A stretch of DNA of 64,000 nucleotides from Lentilactobacillus farraginis DSM 18382 = JCM 14108 (GTDB taxonomy: Bacteria > Bacillota > Bacilli > Lactobacillales > Lactobacillaceae). Below are positions 16,754 to 25,469 of this stretch, piece by piece; position 1 is the first letter of the stretch, and every line of letters starts with the position of its first letter. The stretch covers positions 44,883 to 108,882 of the forward strand of contig NZ_BAKI01000005.1 in assembly GCF_000583655.1 (NCBI RefSeq). The letters are read 5' to 3'. Both the position numbers and the translations under genes were made by a program. The notes under the pieces were generated by a model. That model worked only from the letters and a program-made list of their open reading frames with translations. It made no database searches and was not told the DNA's origin.

Positions 16754-18021
16754 TTAATTATCCTTCGTTTGATCATTGGAAACGATACCTGCCCCCAGCC
16801 GGCTTAAACCGACGAGCATTCGGCGAGCAGCCTGTACAATGCCCTTGGAGCTTAACGATACGGCTGCTAAAATTACCAGTGCTGTACCAACCAACTCAAT
16901 CATAACATCAAAGTTCATTACCAACTGAATGTTGGTTTTCGATAACCAGCCCGTTACAATTGGAATGGTAAAAGTTGCAATGCTGCCAAAAGTAAAATAC
17001 GTTCCCGTAATAATGCCTTTATGCTTTGGAAACATCTTCAACAAAACATTTAAAGCAATCTGCATTACACCACCGGCCGCCGTAAAACCAAACGCAAACG
17101 CGGCAATCAGTGTCACCAAGACTGCTGTAGAATGACTGACAACAAAAATTGCAAGTAGGGAAAGACTATTCATCACTATCAGCAACCTAGTTTCTGATAT
17201 TTTCATTTTTAATAAGCCAAAGTTAAAAATTACACCGCTGATTGAACCGATACTGTAAAGAGACAGCAATCCGTGTGAAACCAGCGAACTGTACCCCAGG
17301 TTATCGGTGGCAAACATACTAATCCATTGCGTAAACAGAATCATAATGGCCATCGTTGTATAACCGTAAATTGCCAACGAAATTGTCGCCATCACTTTTC
17401 GTCCTCGGGACACTTTTTCATGACTCTCAATAAATGCTTCGTCGACATGGTTTATTTCCGGGAAAGTCACACCCCGCAAAATAAACAGGTTTGCTACCAA
17501 TACCAATAACGTCCCGATAAATGACCAGCCAAACCATAAGCTTTTAGTTTCCAACATGGCAATTACCAATGGCAGAATAAATTCGCCAAGGGACATGAAC
17601 GCTTTAATAAAAACATTGGAAGCACTTGACTGCCACCCATTTCAACAAAGGTCGGGTACGTTCCGGAATCAAGAGCCGAATTGGCCACACCGGCAATAAT
17701 TGCGAAACCATAGGCGACTGCAATATTATGTGTAAACGGAATCCCAATAAAGAAAATCATATAACTAAAAACGCCGGTCAGAACCAGTTGTCGGCGACCA
17801 AACCGATCCGATAAGTATCCAAATAAAAAGTACGCAATTAATTTACCAATTCCAATTCCTGAAATAACGTAGGAAACCGTTGCAATCGGTACTTTCCAGA
17901 AATTTCCCAACGCCTGCATGTTTTGCGTTAAGATAATCAAGCCGATTCCATGGACCAGGTAGTTTAAGTAAAGACTGATTGACAGCCTTCGTTTATTGGA
18001 CTTTGTCATCGTATTTGCCAT
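16754..18021 (-). pseudogene. MFS transporter under aromatic leader control, one frameshift
   Basis: A 12-helix major facilitator, 422 aa after repair. The N-terminal half (LNYLVHGIGLIILTQNMQAL, then GYLSDRFGRRQ, the MFS signature) breaks at 17632-17634; the second frame resumes SASNVFIKAFMSLGEF. Restoring one C (GGC to GGCC) joins them as GGQSSASNVF. Charged cytoplasmic loops and the rest of the helices are intact, so an assembly error is likely. The gene alone follows the second aromatic leader-peptide attenuator, so it probably moves an aromatic amino acid, shikimate or a related compound. By sequence alone it is only a general MFS permease. Confidence 0.8.
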
Positions 18022-18047
18022 TGTGTATCACATTCCTCTCGAAGTAT

Positions 18048-18205
18048 TAAAAAAACCAGCCGGATTCAAATATCCAGCTGGCTAATTTTCTACTCGCGTA
18101 AAAGAATTATCCTATCCAGCCAGACCCGAACGTCCAGCTGGCAACAACCAATAACGGCTTTGCGGGTCAGACGCGAACGCGGCAGCGCCCGCATCTAAAC
18201 GGGCG
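18048..18205 (-). promoter_or_regulatory. Attenuator RNA of the MFS gene
   Basis: Terminator arms ATCCAGCTGG and CCAGCCGGAT (plus-strand 18072-18081 and 18056-18065) are followed by a T run. The 5' arm can pair instead with GTCTGGCTGG (18125-18116), which also pairs with CCAGCTGGAC (18141-18132). A perfect 8-bp hairpin (18184-18207) overlaps the leader stop codon. The 15-mer CGCGTTCGCGTCTGA at 18167-18181 and GTTATTGG at 18148-18155 are shared with the cassette at 11.7 kb. Confidence 0.75.
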
Positions 18206-18265
18206 CTATCTAAACCAGGCATAGCCGTAATAGTACGCATTAAGTTGTTGAACAATTTTTGTCAT
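18206..18265 (-). CDS. Aromatic-rich leader peptide 2 (19 aa)
   Basis: The peptide is MTKIVQQLNAYYYGYAWFR, with six aromatic residues at the same positions as leader peptide 1 (11, 12, 13, 15, 17, 18), one of them Trp. AAAGG lies nine bases upstream. Both leaders have exactly 19 sense codons and a TAG stop. The Trp and Tyr codons suggest sensing of aromatic amino acids as a group, or a different balance from leader 1 (Phe/Tyr). Confidence 0.8.
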   Translation of the reverse strand: MTKIVQQLNAYYYGYAWFR

Positions 18266-18297
18266 AGTGAAATTCCTTTCTGTTTTATGTTGAACCT

Positions 18298-18326
18298 ATT
18301 AAAACACATTAGAAAATATTCGTCAA
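18298..18326 (-). promoter_or_regulatory. Promoter of the MFS transcript
   Basis: TTGACG (18326-18321), 17 bases, TTTAAT (18303-18298), with CTAATGTG before the -10, the same layout as at 11937-11965. Confidence 0.8.
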
Positions 18327-18350
18327 CATTAAAATTATCTTATTTTAAAC

Positions 18351-18398
18351 AAAAAAATCGAGAACCAATTTGATAGGTTTTCAAATGGGTTCTCGATT
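18351..18398 (-). terminator. Terminator of the amino acid ABC operon
   Basis: ATCGAGAACC and GGTTCTCGAT form the stem, and the minus-strand transcript ends in a run of T (A tract at 18351-18357). It lies 20 bases beyond the binding-protein stop codon. Confidence 0.85.
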
Positions 18399-18418
18399 AA
18401 TGATTTATGCATCCAAAA

Positions 18419-19267
18419 TTATTTGGTTGGCAATACAATGTCGGAAGGTTTAACTTCTTTACCAAAATATGGCTTTAACTCTGTATTATAATCATTTACA
18501 AAGAAACTTTTTTTCGTTAATTTGGTAATTTCCTTATTTGTCCAATTAAGAAGCGACTTGTTGCTCTTCTTCACAGCTGGTGCAATATAGGATTTAGGCC
18601 CGATACTCTTGATGCCGACCGTGTATTTTGGATTGCTCTTGGACCAAGCATACAGATACGAGTTGTCATCTGCTAATGCAACACCCCGACCATTCTTTAA
18701 AGCGTTAAACTGTTGCGTCTTTGAATCAAATTTTAACAGTTTAACCTTTGACTGCTTGGAAGTGAAATAATTCTCAGCCGTTGTTCCCTTGGTGACAATT
18801 ACGTTCTTATTTTGTAGCTGACTAACTTTGGTAATCGGTTTATTCTTGGGTGAAACGACCCCGACTGAAACCTTCATATATGGTTTGGCAAAACTAATAA
18901 CCTGTTTTCGTTCCGGTGTTACCGTAAAGTTGGCTAATACCAAATCAACTTTATTCGAATTCAGGGCATCAACCCGGTTATTGGCATTGACTTGCACAAA
19001 TTTTACCTTAACTCCCAAGTCCTTGGCGACTTGATGGGCTAATTTTACATCATAGCCAACCCGCTTGCCATCCTTGTTAACCCAGCCATATGGTGGCAGA
19101 TCGCCAAATACTGCGATACGAATGGTGCCCTTTTTCTTAATCTGGGCAACCGAGCTGGGATTATTGCTGGAACTGCTCTTGCTGTTCCCACAGCCTGCCA
19201 GGACCAAAAGTAAGGTTGCCAATACACCAATAATCGTAACTAACTTCGTTAACCAACTTTTTTTCAT
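18419..19267 (-). CDS. Amino acid ABC transporter binding lipoprotein, probably cysteine/cystine
   Basis: An extracellular solute-binding protein, family 3, about 282 aa. The signal peptide ends in a lipobox (VLAGC), so it is membrane-anchored. IRIAVFGDLPPYGWVNKDGK, VGYDVKLAHQVAKDLG and ANFTVTPERKQVISFAKPYM closely follow the CjaA-type cysteine-binding proteins, as I recall that family. GAGGAGG before the ATG at 19267 sets the start (an upstream in-frame start adds six residues without a binding site). It is the last gene of the T-box-controlled operon. Cysteine or cystine is the favoured substrate; another polar amino acid cannot be excluded. Confidence 0.88.
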   Translation of the reverse strand: MKKSWLTKLVTIIGVLATLLLVLAGCGNSKSSSSNNPSSVAQIKKKGTIRIAVFGDLPPYGWVNKDGKRVGYDVKLAHQVAKDLGVKVKFVQVNANNRVDALNSNKVDLVLANFTVTPERKQVISFAKPYMKVSVGVVSPKNKPITKVSQLQNKNVIVTKGTTAENYFTSKQSKVKLLKFDSKTQQFNALKNGRGVALADDNSYLYAWSKSNPKYTVGIKSIGPKSYIAPAVKKSNKSLLNWTNKEITKLTKKSFFVNDYNTELKPYFGKEVKPSDIVLPTK

Positions 19268-19304
19268 TATAATGCTCCTCCTCAAAATAACCCTTATTGA
19301 TTAA

Positions 19305-20044
19305 TCAAAAATCCATGCTGTCTAGAAATACCTTCGCGCGATCCGTTTGAGGATTGGTGAAGAACTTTTCTGAAGGCGTTTGTTCCAGAATTCGACCATC
19401 CTGCAGGAAAAGAACCCGGTCGGCGATCTGCTTGGCAAAGTTCATTTCATGGGTCACAACAATCATCGTCATGTTTTCCTGGTTAGCCAGGTTTTCAATA
19501 ATCGTCAGTACGCCACGAACCATTTCCGGATCCAGTGAAGCCGTCACCTCATCAAACAGCATAAAATCCGGATGCAAAGCCAACGCCCTGACGATGGCTA
19601 CCCGTTGCTTTTGACCGCCGGAAAGTTCCCTTGGATAAACATTTGCATAATCCGCCAAATCAACGCTTTTAAGCAGTGTTTCCGCCTCAGAACGGGCAGT
19701 CGTTCGATCCTGTTTTTGAACCTTTGTTGGACCAAGTAAAATATTGTCCATTACTGTCAGATTAGGAAATAAATCGTAACTTTGAAAAACCATTCCTATT
19801 TTTTGACGAATTTTCTGCCAATTTTTTTCGGTTGGCACAATCTTTTTCCCCTCAAAAGTGATTGTGCCTTTTGATAGGGTTCCAATCCGTTTAAACAGCG
19901 AATCAGCGTACTTTTCCCGGAACCGGATGGGCCAAGAAGCGTTACCACTTCCCCCTGTTCAACGGAAAAATTAATATCATGCAAAACGTGTTTCTTTCGA
20001 TATGATTTTTCCAAATGCGCAACCTGTAAAACTTTCTCAGCCAT
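19305..20044 (-). pseudogene. Amino acid ABC transporter ATPase, one frameshift
   Basis: A GlnQ-type ATPase, 246 aa after repair. The first frame has the Walker A GPSGSGKSTLI and ends after EPYQK; the second resumes TITFEGKKIV, then GMVFQSYDLFPNLT, the signature LSGGQKQRVAIVRAL, Walker B ALHPDFMLFDEVT and the H-loop VVTHEM. One G missing at 19866-19868 (KGTITF restored) explains the break. It starts by overlapping the upstream permease stop by eight bases. The surrounding operon is intact, so an assembly error is likely. Confidence 0.88.
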
Positions 20045-20726
20045 TTGTCCGCTCCAATCTCCTTTTCTCCAATCGCTTTGCCCACCAGGATAATGGATAG
20101 TCGATTAGGAAATAAAATAAAAATATCAAACCATAAACCCAAAAGACACCCGTTGGATAAGTGTGGTTATTAGCCTCAATTATCTGCTGTCCGATATTCA
20201 CCACGTCCATAACTGAAATCAACAGCAAAATCGACGTCGTTTTGATTACTCGGGTGGCCAGATTAATAGTAGCCGGTAATTCCAAGCTAATCGATTGGGG
20301 AATTAAAACATATCGATAAAGCTGAAGGCGACTTAATCCAATTGCCTTACCAGATTCAACTTGGTGACGGGGTACTGAAATTAGCGCCCCACGGACAATA
20401 TCACTCATTTCCGCGCCGACCCACAATGCGAATACCAAAGTTGCCAGTTGATCAGCCGGCAAATTGAAATTCATCTGCCTTGGCAAAATATAATAAAATA
20501 AAAATAATAGGACCACTGTTGGGACTACCCGGAAAAATTCCAAATAAAGTCGTAACACTGCCCGAAGTAATCGGTTTTTAAACGTCCTTAAGACTCCCAA
20601 AACAACCCCAAGAATAATCCCCAAAATCAACGCAACTGCCGCAATTTTAACGGTTACCCAAAGTCCGCCAAGCAAGCGCATAAAGTTTGTGCCTTCAAAT
20701 AAAACACTAATTCCCGAATGAGCCAT
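20037..20726 (-). CDS. Amino acid ABC transporter permease 2
   Basis: A HisM/GlnP-type permease of 229 aa with about five helices. The EAA loop is SGKAIGLSRLQLYRYVLIPQ. It overlaps the upstream permease by 20 bases and the ATPase by eight, so the operon is translationally coupled. With its paralogue it forms the heterodimeric channel of the importer. Confidence 0.92.
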   Translation of the reverse strand: MAHSGISVLFEGTNFMRLLGGLWVTVKIAAVALILGIILGVVLGVLRTFKNRLLRAVLRLYLEFFRVVPTVVLLFLFYYILPRQMNFNLPADQLATLVFALWVGAEMSDIVRGALISVPRHQVESGKAIGLSRLQLYRYVLIPQSISLELPATINLATRVIKTTSILLLISVMDVVNIGQQIIEANNHTYPTGVFWVYGLIFLFYFLIDYPLSWWAKRLEKRRLERTNG

Positions 20727-21366
20727 AACGAACCCTCTTTTCCAATAACGTCAAAATAATTGATAACGGAATTAATATAATGGCATAGCCAATCACCAGA
20801 ACAAATAAATATTCATTAGATCGGTAATACATCCCGATTAAATCCAGCGCCGTATTCGTTAATTCCGGAATTGCAATCACAGTAAAGATTGAGGTTTCCT
20901 TTATTAAAAAAATAATATTGGCAGCCATTGCCGGAACACTCAATGAAAATCCCTGTGGAAAAACAACGTATCTGGCCAATTGCCATTGATTTAATCCGAT
21001 TGCTTTACCGGATTCCAGCTGACTTTTGGAAACACCGTTAAAGCCACCGGTGAAGCCTTCCGCCATGTAACTACCACCTAAAAAGATCAGGCCGATTATC
21101 CCACATAACTCGGCACCAAATTTAATGCCGAAAACCGGAAATGCGTAATATAAAAAGAATAGCTGAATCAAAAGCGGGGTATTCCGTGATACTTCAACAT
21201 ACACCGAAGCAATTTGGTGAAAAACCGGTACCTTAAAGTATTGAAGTAAACTGCAAACCAAACCAACAATAATTGAGCCGATAATCCCGATAAAAGACAA
21301 CCAAATTGTTAATTCAAACCCCTTTGCAAACATCGGTAGGCTTTGTTGGATAATAGTCCAGCTCAT
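20707..21366 (-). CDS. Amino acid ABC transporter permease 1
   Basis: A 219-residue HisM/GlnP-type permease: TPLLIQLFFLYYAFP near residue 69 and the EAA loop SGKAIGLNQWQLARYVVFPQ at about 118. First gene of the operon, roughly 60 bases downstream of the T-box terminator. It pairs with the 20037-20726 permease. Confidence 0.92.
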   Translation of the reverse strand: MSWTIIQQSLPMFAKGFELTIWLSFIGIIGSIIVGLVCSLLQYFKVPVFHQIASVYVEVSRNTPLLIQLFFLYYAFPVFGIKFGAELCGIIGLIFLGGSYMAEGFTGGFNGVSKSQLESGKAIGLNQWQLARYVVFPQGFSLSVPAMAANIIFLIKETSIFTVIAIPELTNTALDLIGMYYRSNEYLFVLVIGYAIILIPLSIILTLLEKRVRYGSFGN

Positions 21367-21427
21367 TAAAAATCATCCCCTATCCATTTGAAATCATTTT
21401 ACCGATTGACAAACCACCATATCACAT

Positions 21428-21655
21428 AAAACGTCCCTGCTACCTTGGACTAAGCCAAAATAACAGGGACGTTGTTAACGTGGTTCCACCCTTATTCATG
21501 CTCAAAATAAGCACCTTCATTTGGAACTATAAAACTGGTTATAATATCCTTTTAACTTAGAGCGCACTTCAATCAAGACGATTCCATTCTTCCACTATCA
21601 ATGGTCGCTGTCTAATCGTTACTCGAATTACTCTTCTCTTAGCGTTAAAGAAAAA
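21428..21655 (-). promoter_or_regulatory. T-box riboswitch of the amino acid ABC operon
   Basis: The core AGGGTGGAACCACG (minus strand, 21491-21478) is followed by the terminator hairpin ACGTCCCTG/CAGGGACGT with a T run. In stem I, AAGAGAAGAGTAA faces TTGAAGTGCGCTC; the specifier is therefore TGC (Cys) or, one base earlier, GTG (Val). TGC agrees with the CjaA-like binding protein downstream. Confidence 0.88.
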
Positions 21656-21731
21656 CTGTCAATCAATTACTTATAAATGTATAGTCAAACAGCCAAAAAG
21701 TCAACTACTATTCTCATTGTTTTGTAATGTA

Positions 21732-22505
21732 TCACATTTTCGATCCGGTTTGATTAATCAAAAAGCCCTGACTTTTAATATTGTCAAGCAGATCAGCCCT
21801 AACCTGATGTGGTCGTCCCAACTCGGCAACAATGTGATGACTAAAAGTTTCAGTTCGGCGATTGGTTCCCCGTTTCTGATAGTATGCTGCCAACAGCTTA
21901 TTATAACGATCTAATTGAGCATCATCTTGTGGTAACTGATAACGATTTTCAAAATGCATTTCTGATTGTGGCATTCTTGGTTTTAATTCCGGTTGGTCAT
22001 CTGGATATCCGATCGCAATTCCCAAAAGTGGGAATGTCAATTTTGGCAGATTCAATAATTCGATCATCTGCATGGAATCATTTAAAATGCTGCCCATAAT
22101 GGTCGCTCCCAACCCCATACTTTCGGCAGCTACCATTATATTTTCAGTCGCAATTGCAGCATCAAATACAGATGCTAAAAATTTATCGGTTGTATGGAGA
22201 ATAAACGGATCAGCACCCTGTTTTTGCGCAATCTGCAAATTCCGATATTGATCAGCAATAACGACAAAATAGTGCCCACTGTCCAACAGCCATGGATGTC
22301 CAGTAATGGTTGCAATTGCTTTTAAAGTTTTCGGGTCTGTCACACTTATAATACTGTATTGCTGCGAAAAAGTACTGGTTGAGGCGTGTTGGGCAACGCT
22401 CACCAGTTTTTTCACCTGTTCAGTCGTTAAAGCTCGCTTTTTGAAGTGGCGAATACTTCGGTGTGTCAGCAGTTGATCCAGTACAGAATCGTTCATTGAT
22501 ACCAT
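21732..22505 (-). CDS. NADPH-dependent nitro/flavin reductase (NfsA/FRP type)
   Basis: A 257-residue FMN-dependent oxidoreductase of the nitroreductase family. LLTHRSIRHFKKRAL at residues 13-27 is the FMN-binding start, ASTSTFSQQYSII follows, AAESMGLGATIMGSIL is the characteristic middle motif, and LPLLGIAIGYPDD-like sequence (FPLLGIAIGYPDDQPELKPR) marks the NfsA/FRP branch. GGAGG lies seven bases before the ATG at 22505. The physiological substrate is unknown (quinones, nitroaromatics or free flavin). No operon partner. Confidence 0.88.
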   Translation of the reverse strand: MVSMNDSVLDQLLTHRSIRHFKKRALTTEQVKKLVSVAQHASTSTFSQQYSIISVTDPKTLKAIATITGHPWLLDSGHYFVVIADQYRNLQIAQKQGADPFILHTTDKFLASVFDAAIATENIMVAAESMGLGATIMGSILNDSMQMIELLNLPKLTFPLLGIAIGYPDDQPELKPRMPQSEMHFENRYQLPQDDAQLDRYNKLLAAYYQKRGTNRRTETFSHHIVAELGRPHQVRADLLDNIKSQGFLINQTGSKM

Positions 22506-22658
22506 GTGATTGCCTCCTAATAAATAATAACAACTATCCGATGTTAAAAAAGTTATCAGTTTTAATAAAGCTTTTCCGGATAGACTATGTATTTAAGCAA
22601 ATTTAAGTTAAAATTAAGGCGTGCCAAAATATTCTTTACATATTATTTCGCATTTTGA

Positions 22659-22687
22659 TTTACATTTGTAGTAATTTGAGCTACAAT
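22659..22687 (+). promoter_or_regulatory. Promoter of the first VIT-family gene
   Basis: TTTACA (22659-22664), a 17-base spacer and TACAAT (22682-22687), about 50 bases before the gene. Confidence 0.6.
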
Positions 22688-22738
22688 AATAATCGGTATT
22701 AGATAAGAATCATTATAAATTAGAAAGCCGGTGTAATA

Positions 22739-23428
22739 ATGGCACAAAACGCCAAGAAGAAAACTTTAGCCCAAAAGATCAACGTAATGCGGGCCGCTGT
22801 GATGGGTGCCAACGATGGTATCGTATCAGTTGCCGGAATCGTTATCGGTGTTGCCGGTGCTACTTCGAATAACTTTGCAATTTTTATTTCCGGTATTTCC
22901 GGAATGTTGGCCGGGACCGTCTCAATGGCCATGGGAGAGTTCGTTTCTGTTAACACACAAAAGGATTCCCAACGAAATGCCATCAGCCAACAAAGAGAAG
23001 CCCTTGCCAAATCATACGACCATGAGTACGGTGCGGTTCGTCAAAAACTAGTTTCGGATGGTATTTCTACCGAACTGGCAGAACAGGCTACCAAAGAAAT
23101 GATGACGCGCGATCCGTTGAAAACATCCGTTCGCCAAAAATACGGCTTTAACGTTGGTGAGTTTACCAACCCGCTGTCGGCAGCCATTGCTTCGATGATT
23201 TCATTTCCAACAGGTTCTATTTTACCACTTGTTGCGATTACGATGTTTCCAAAATCAATTCGAATTATTGCAACGGCAATCGCAGTTGTCATTGCCCTCG
23301 CAATTACTGGTTATACTGCTGCGAAATTGGGGAATTCCAACACAAACCGTGGTATGCTCAGAAATGTGGTTTCCGGCATTTTAACTATGGCGGTTACTTA
23401 TATAATCGGAACTTTAATCGGGTCATAA
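22739..23428 (+). CDS. VIT/CCC1-family Fe2+/Mn2+ transporter 1
   Basis: A 229-residue membrane protein of the VIT1/CCC1 family. ANDGIVSVAGIVIGVAGATS in helix 1 and MAMGEFVSVNTQKDS in helix 2 are family hallmarks; a Glu-rich/cytoplasmic metal-binding loop spans about 78-145, and three more helices follow. The family exports or sequesters iron or manganese. A GTG-like start is not needed: the ATG at 22739 follows CCGGTGTAATA with a weak binding site. It is paired with a paralogue 33 bases downstream, so the two are probably co-transcribed and may form a heterodimer. Confidence 0.9.
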   Translation: MAQNAKKKTLAQKINVMRAAVMGANDGIVSVAGIVIGVAGATSNNFAIFISGISGMLAGTVSMAMGEFVSVNTQKDSQRNAISQQREALAKSYDHEYGAVRQKLVSDGISTELAEQATKEMMTRDPLKTSVRQKYGFNVGEFTNPLSAAIASMISFPTGSILPLVAITMFPKSIRIIATAIAVVIALAITGYTAAKLGNSNTNRGMLRNVVSGILTMAVTYIIGTLIGS

Positions 23429-23461
23429 TCTTAACACTATTTAATCGGGGGAAGAGAAAAC

Positions 23462-24168
23462 ATGATGAGTATTCGTTCTAAAAAGAAAGAAAAATCATCC
23501 CAAACAATGGATGAAAAACTGAACTCCCTGCGAGCCGGTGTTCTGGGTTCCAATGATGGGATCCTAACGGTTGTCGGGGTTCTGTTCAGTGTCGCTGTTG
23601 CCACTACTAATCAGTTCACTATTTTTATTGCCGGACTTTCGGATTTACTAGCCTGTGCTTTTTCAATGGCTTCTGGGGAATATGCCTCTGTTAGTACTCA
23701 AAAGGATACCGAACAATCCGTTGTAATGAAAGAAAAAGAACTCTTAAAAACAAACAGCAAGCAAAATTTACAAACCGTTTCTGATTACTACGTTGATCAG
23801 GCGTGACTAGAAAGACGGCCGATAAAATTGCGGCAGACTTGATGAAAAAGAAGCCTTTGGAAACCATCATTAACATTAAGTATGATCTTCAATTAGGACA
23901 CTATATGAACCCTTGGGACGCTGCTTTTTCATCACTCTTTTCAGCAGCTGCCGGCGGAATTTTCCCGCTGGTAGCCATGACGCTGACCCCGGTTGCCTAT
24001 CAATGGCAGGCAACTATTTTAGCAGTCTGCCTGTCGGTTGCCTTAACCGGTTTTATGAGTGCTAAACTTGGTAATGGCCTGGTTAAGACTGCTATGATTC
24101 GAAACGTACTGGTTGGTATTATTACGATGATCATTCACTATTCTTTGGGGATTTTACTTCAAGCTTAG
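23462..24168 (+). pseudogene. VIT/CCC1-family metal transporter 2, one frameshift
   Basis: Paralogue of the preceding gene: SNDGILTVVGVLFSVAVATT in helix 1 and MASGEYASVSTQKDTEQSV after helix 2. The first frame ends after DYYVDQ at 23800-23802; the second resumes VTRKTADKIAADLMKKKPLE and continues through the last helices. One missing G (DQGVTRK) repairs it to 235 aa. GGGGGAAG precedes the start. Both halves are intact, so this looks like a base-calling error. Confidence 0.87.
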
Positions 24169-24188
24169 TATAATAAAACAAGTAGTCT

Positions 24189-24218
24189 AAAAAGCCGGTC
24201 GATTATTGACCGGTTTTT
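24189..24218 (+). terminator. Terminator of the VIT gene pair
   Basis: AAAAAGCCGGTC and GACCGGTTTTT form a hairpin with a T run, 20 bases after the second VIT gene. Confidence 0.85.
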
Positions 24219-24358
24219 CTGTTTCCTAACCTTAATGCGAACCAATAATACTTTATTATGCAACATCTTCAATTAGTTAATGGCGTTATCATTATTGACA
24301 AATTATACAAAAAGCAGTATATTTCGGCTAATGGAAAGACTAAAGGGGAAATTGAAAA

Positions 24359-25396
24359 ATGAAGACAATCGTTGTTACTGGCGGCTCGGGATTCATTGCC
24401 GGCTGGGTTATTCGTGAATTATTGATACATGGTTATAAAGTTCGCACTTCGATAAATGATATTTCTAAAAAGGATGAAATTGGCGCTGCAATTATGACCT
24501 TGCAGCCAACAGCCCTTTCAAAAAATCTATCGTTCTTTGAAGTTAATTCCAGCAATCCCAACAACTGGAATGAAACGATGACGGGTGCTGATGGGATTAT
24601 CTGCATAGCGTCAGAATATGGCCGTGGTTCTGAACCTAACAAGGCCACGATCAATGCCGCAAAAGATAAGATTCTGGCCGTGTTGCAGGCTGCTGCTAAT
24701 AACCATATAAAGCGGGTAATACTAACCGGCTCGCAAGCAGCTGTTACACCATCTGCCAACGTAGGTCATAAAACCATTGATGAAGATTTTTGGCCTGATG
24801 TGAAAAATCCAGAAACAAATTCCCAAAGTATTGCCCAAGTGACAATCGAAAAAGCTGCTTGGCAGTTCGCAAAAGACAACCAACTCCAACTAACAACAAT
24901 TTTACCAGGAACGGTTCTGGGGCCAATTCTTTCGCCTGATCATCTCGGCGACAACAAAATCCTCTTGGAACTTTTAAATAATGATCGACGAATGATTCCA
25001 AAGGCACCTTTAGTAATCAATGACGTTCGCGACTTGGCCGTCCTACATCAACTTGTACTGGAAAAAGATACTGCCATTGGTCATCGAATATTAGCGGCTG
25101 ATCAAAAAATGACCTTGGCAGAAATTGCGCAGATTTATCAAAAACAATATGCTCGTTTAAATCTTAAATTTACTTACCTGCCTGATTGGGTAACTGTTCT
25201 TGGAGCTAAGTTCTCGCCGTTTCTACGCCAATTTACACCATTACTTAAGCAAAAGAATTATCAGTATAAAACTGAATTTGCCCAAAAGCAATTGGGCTGG
25301 CAATCACATCCAATTAACAAAACGCTAATCAACGCTGCTGACTTATTGATTTTTAACAAGTTAGTGAAAAATGTTCCAGAAAAAACATATCGTTAA
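24359..25396 (+). CDS. NAD(P)-dependent epimerase/dihydroflavonol-reductase-like SDR
   Basis: An extended short-chain dehydrogenase, 345 aa. The Rossmann motif TIVVTGGSGFIAGWVIRELL is at residues 3-22; a catalytic-type region GSQAAVTP lies near 129, though the usual YxxxK Tyr is not obvious (the equivalent segment is SIAQVTIEKAAW, with Lys but no Tyr four residues before). PGTVLGPILSPDHLGDN follows, as in aldehyde reductases of the DFR group. The altered Tyr position deserves a check. It is monocistronic with its own terminator; the substrate is unknown, likely an aldehyde or ketone. Confidence 0.8.
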   Translation: MKTIVVTGGSGFIAGWVIRELLIHGYKVRTSINDISKKDEIGAAIMTLQPTALSKNLSFFEVNSSNPNNWNETMTGADGIICIASEYGRGSEPNKATINAAKDKILAVLQAAANNHIKRVILTGSQAAVTPSANVGHKTIDEDFWPDVKNPETNSQSIAQVTIEKAAWQFAKDNQLQLTTILPGTVLGPILSPDHLGDNKILLELLNNDRRMIPKAPLVINDVRDLAVLHQLVLEKDTAIGHRILAADQKMTLAEIAQIYQKQYARLNLKFTYLPDWVTVLGAKFSPFLRQFTPLLKQKNYQYKTEFAQKQLGWQSHPINKTLINAADLLIFNKLVKNVPEKTYR

Positions 25397-25427
25397 AATT
25401 AAGTACTTAATTGCTACACATTTTTGA

Positions 25428-25469
25428 ATGAGCCTTAGGAGTCTTAGTAGATCCTAAGGCTCATTTTTT
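25428..25469 (+). terminator. Terminator after the SDR gene
   Basis: ATGAGCCTTAGGA pairs perfectly with TCCTAAGGCTCAT, followed by a T run. Confidence 0.9.

Noticed and set aside
18036..18326. T-box or riboswitch in front of the MFS gene
   Set aside because: No AGGGTGGNACC core and no known aptamer motif; the leader peptide and alternative hairpins fit attenuation.
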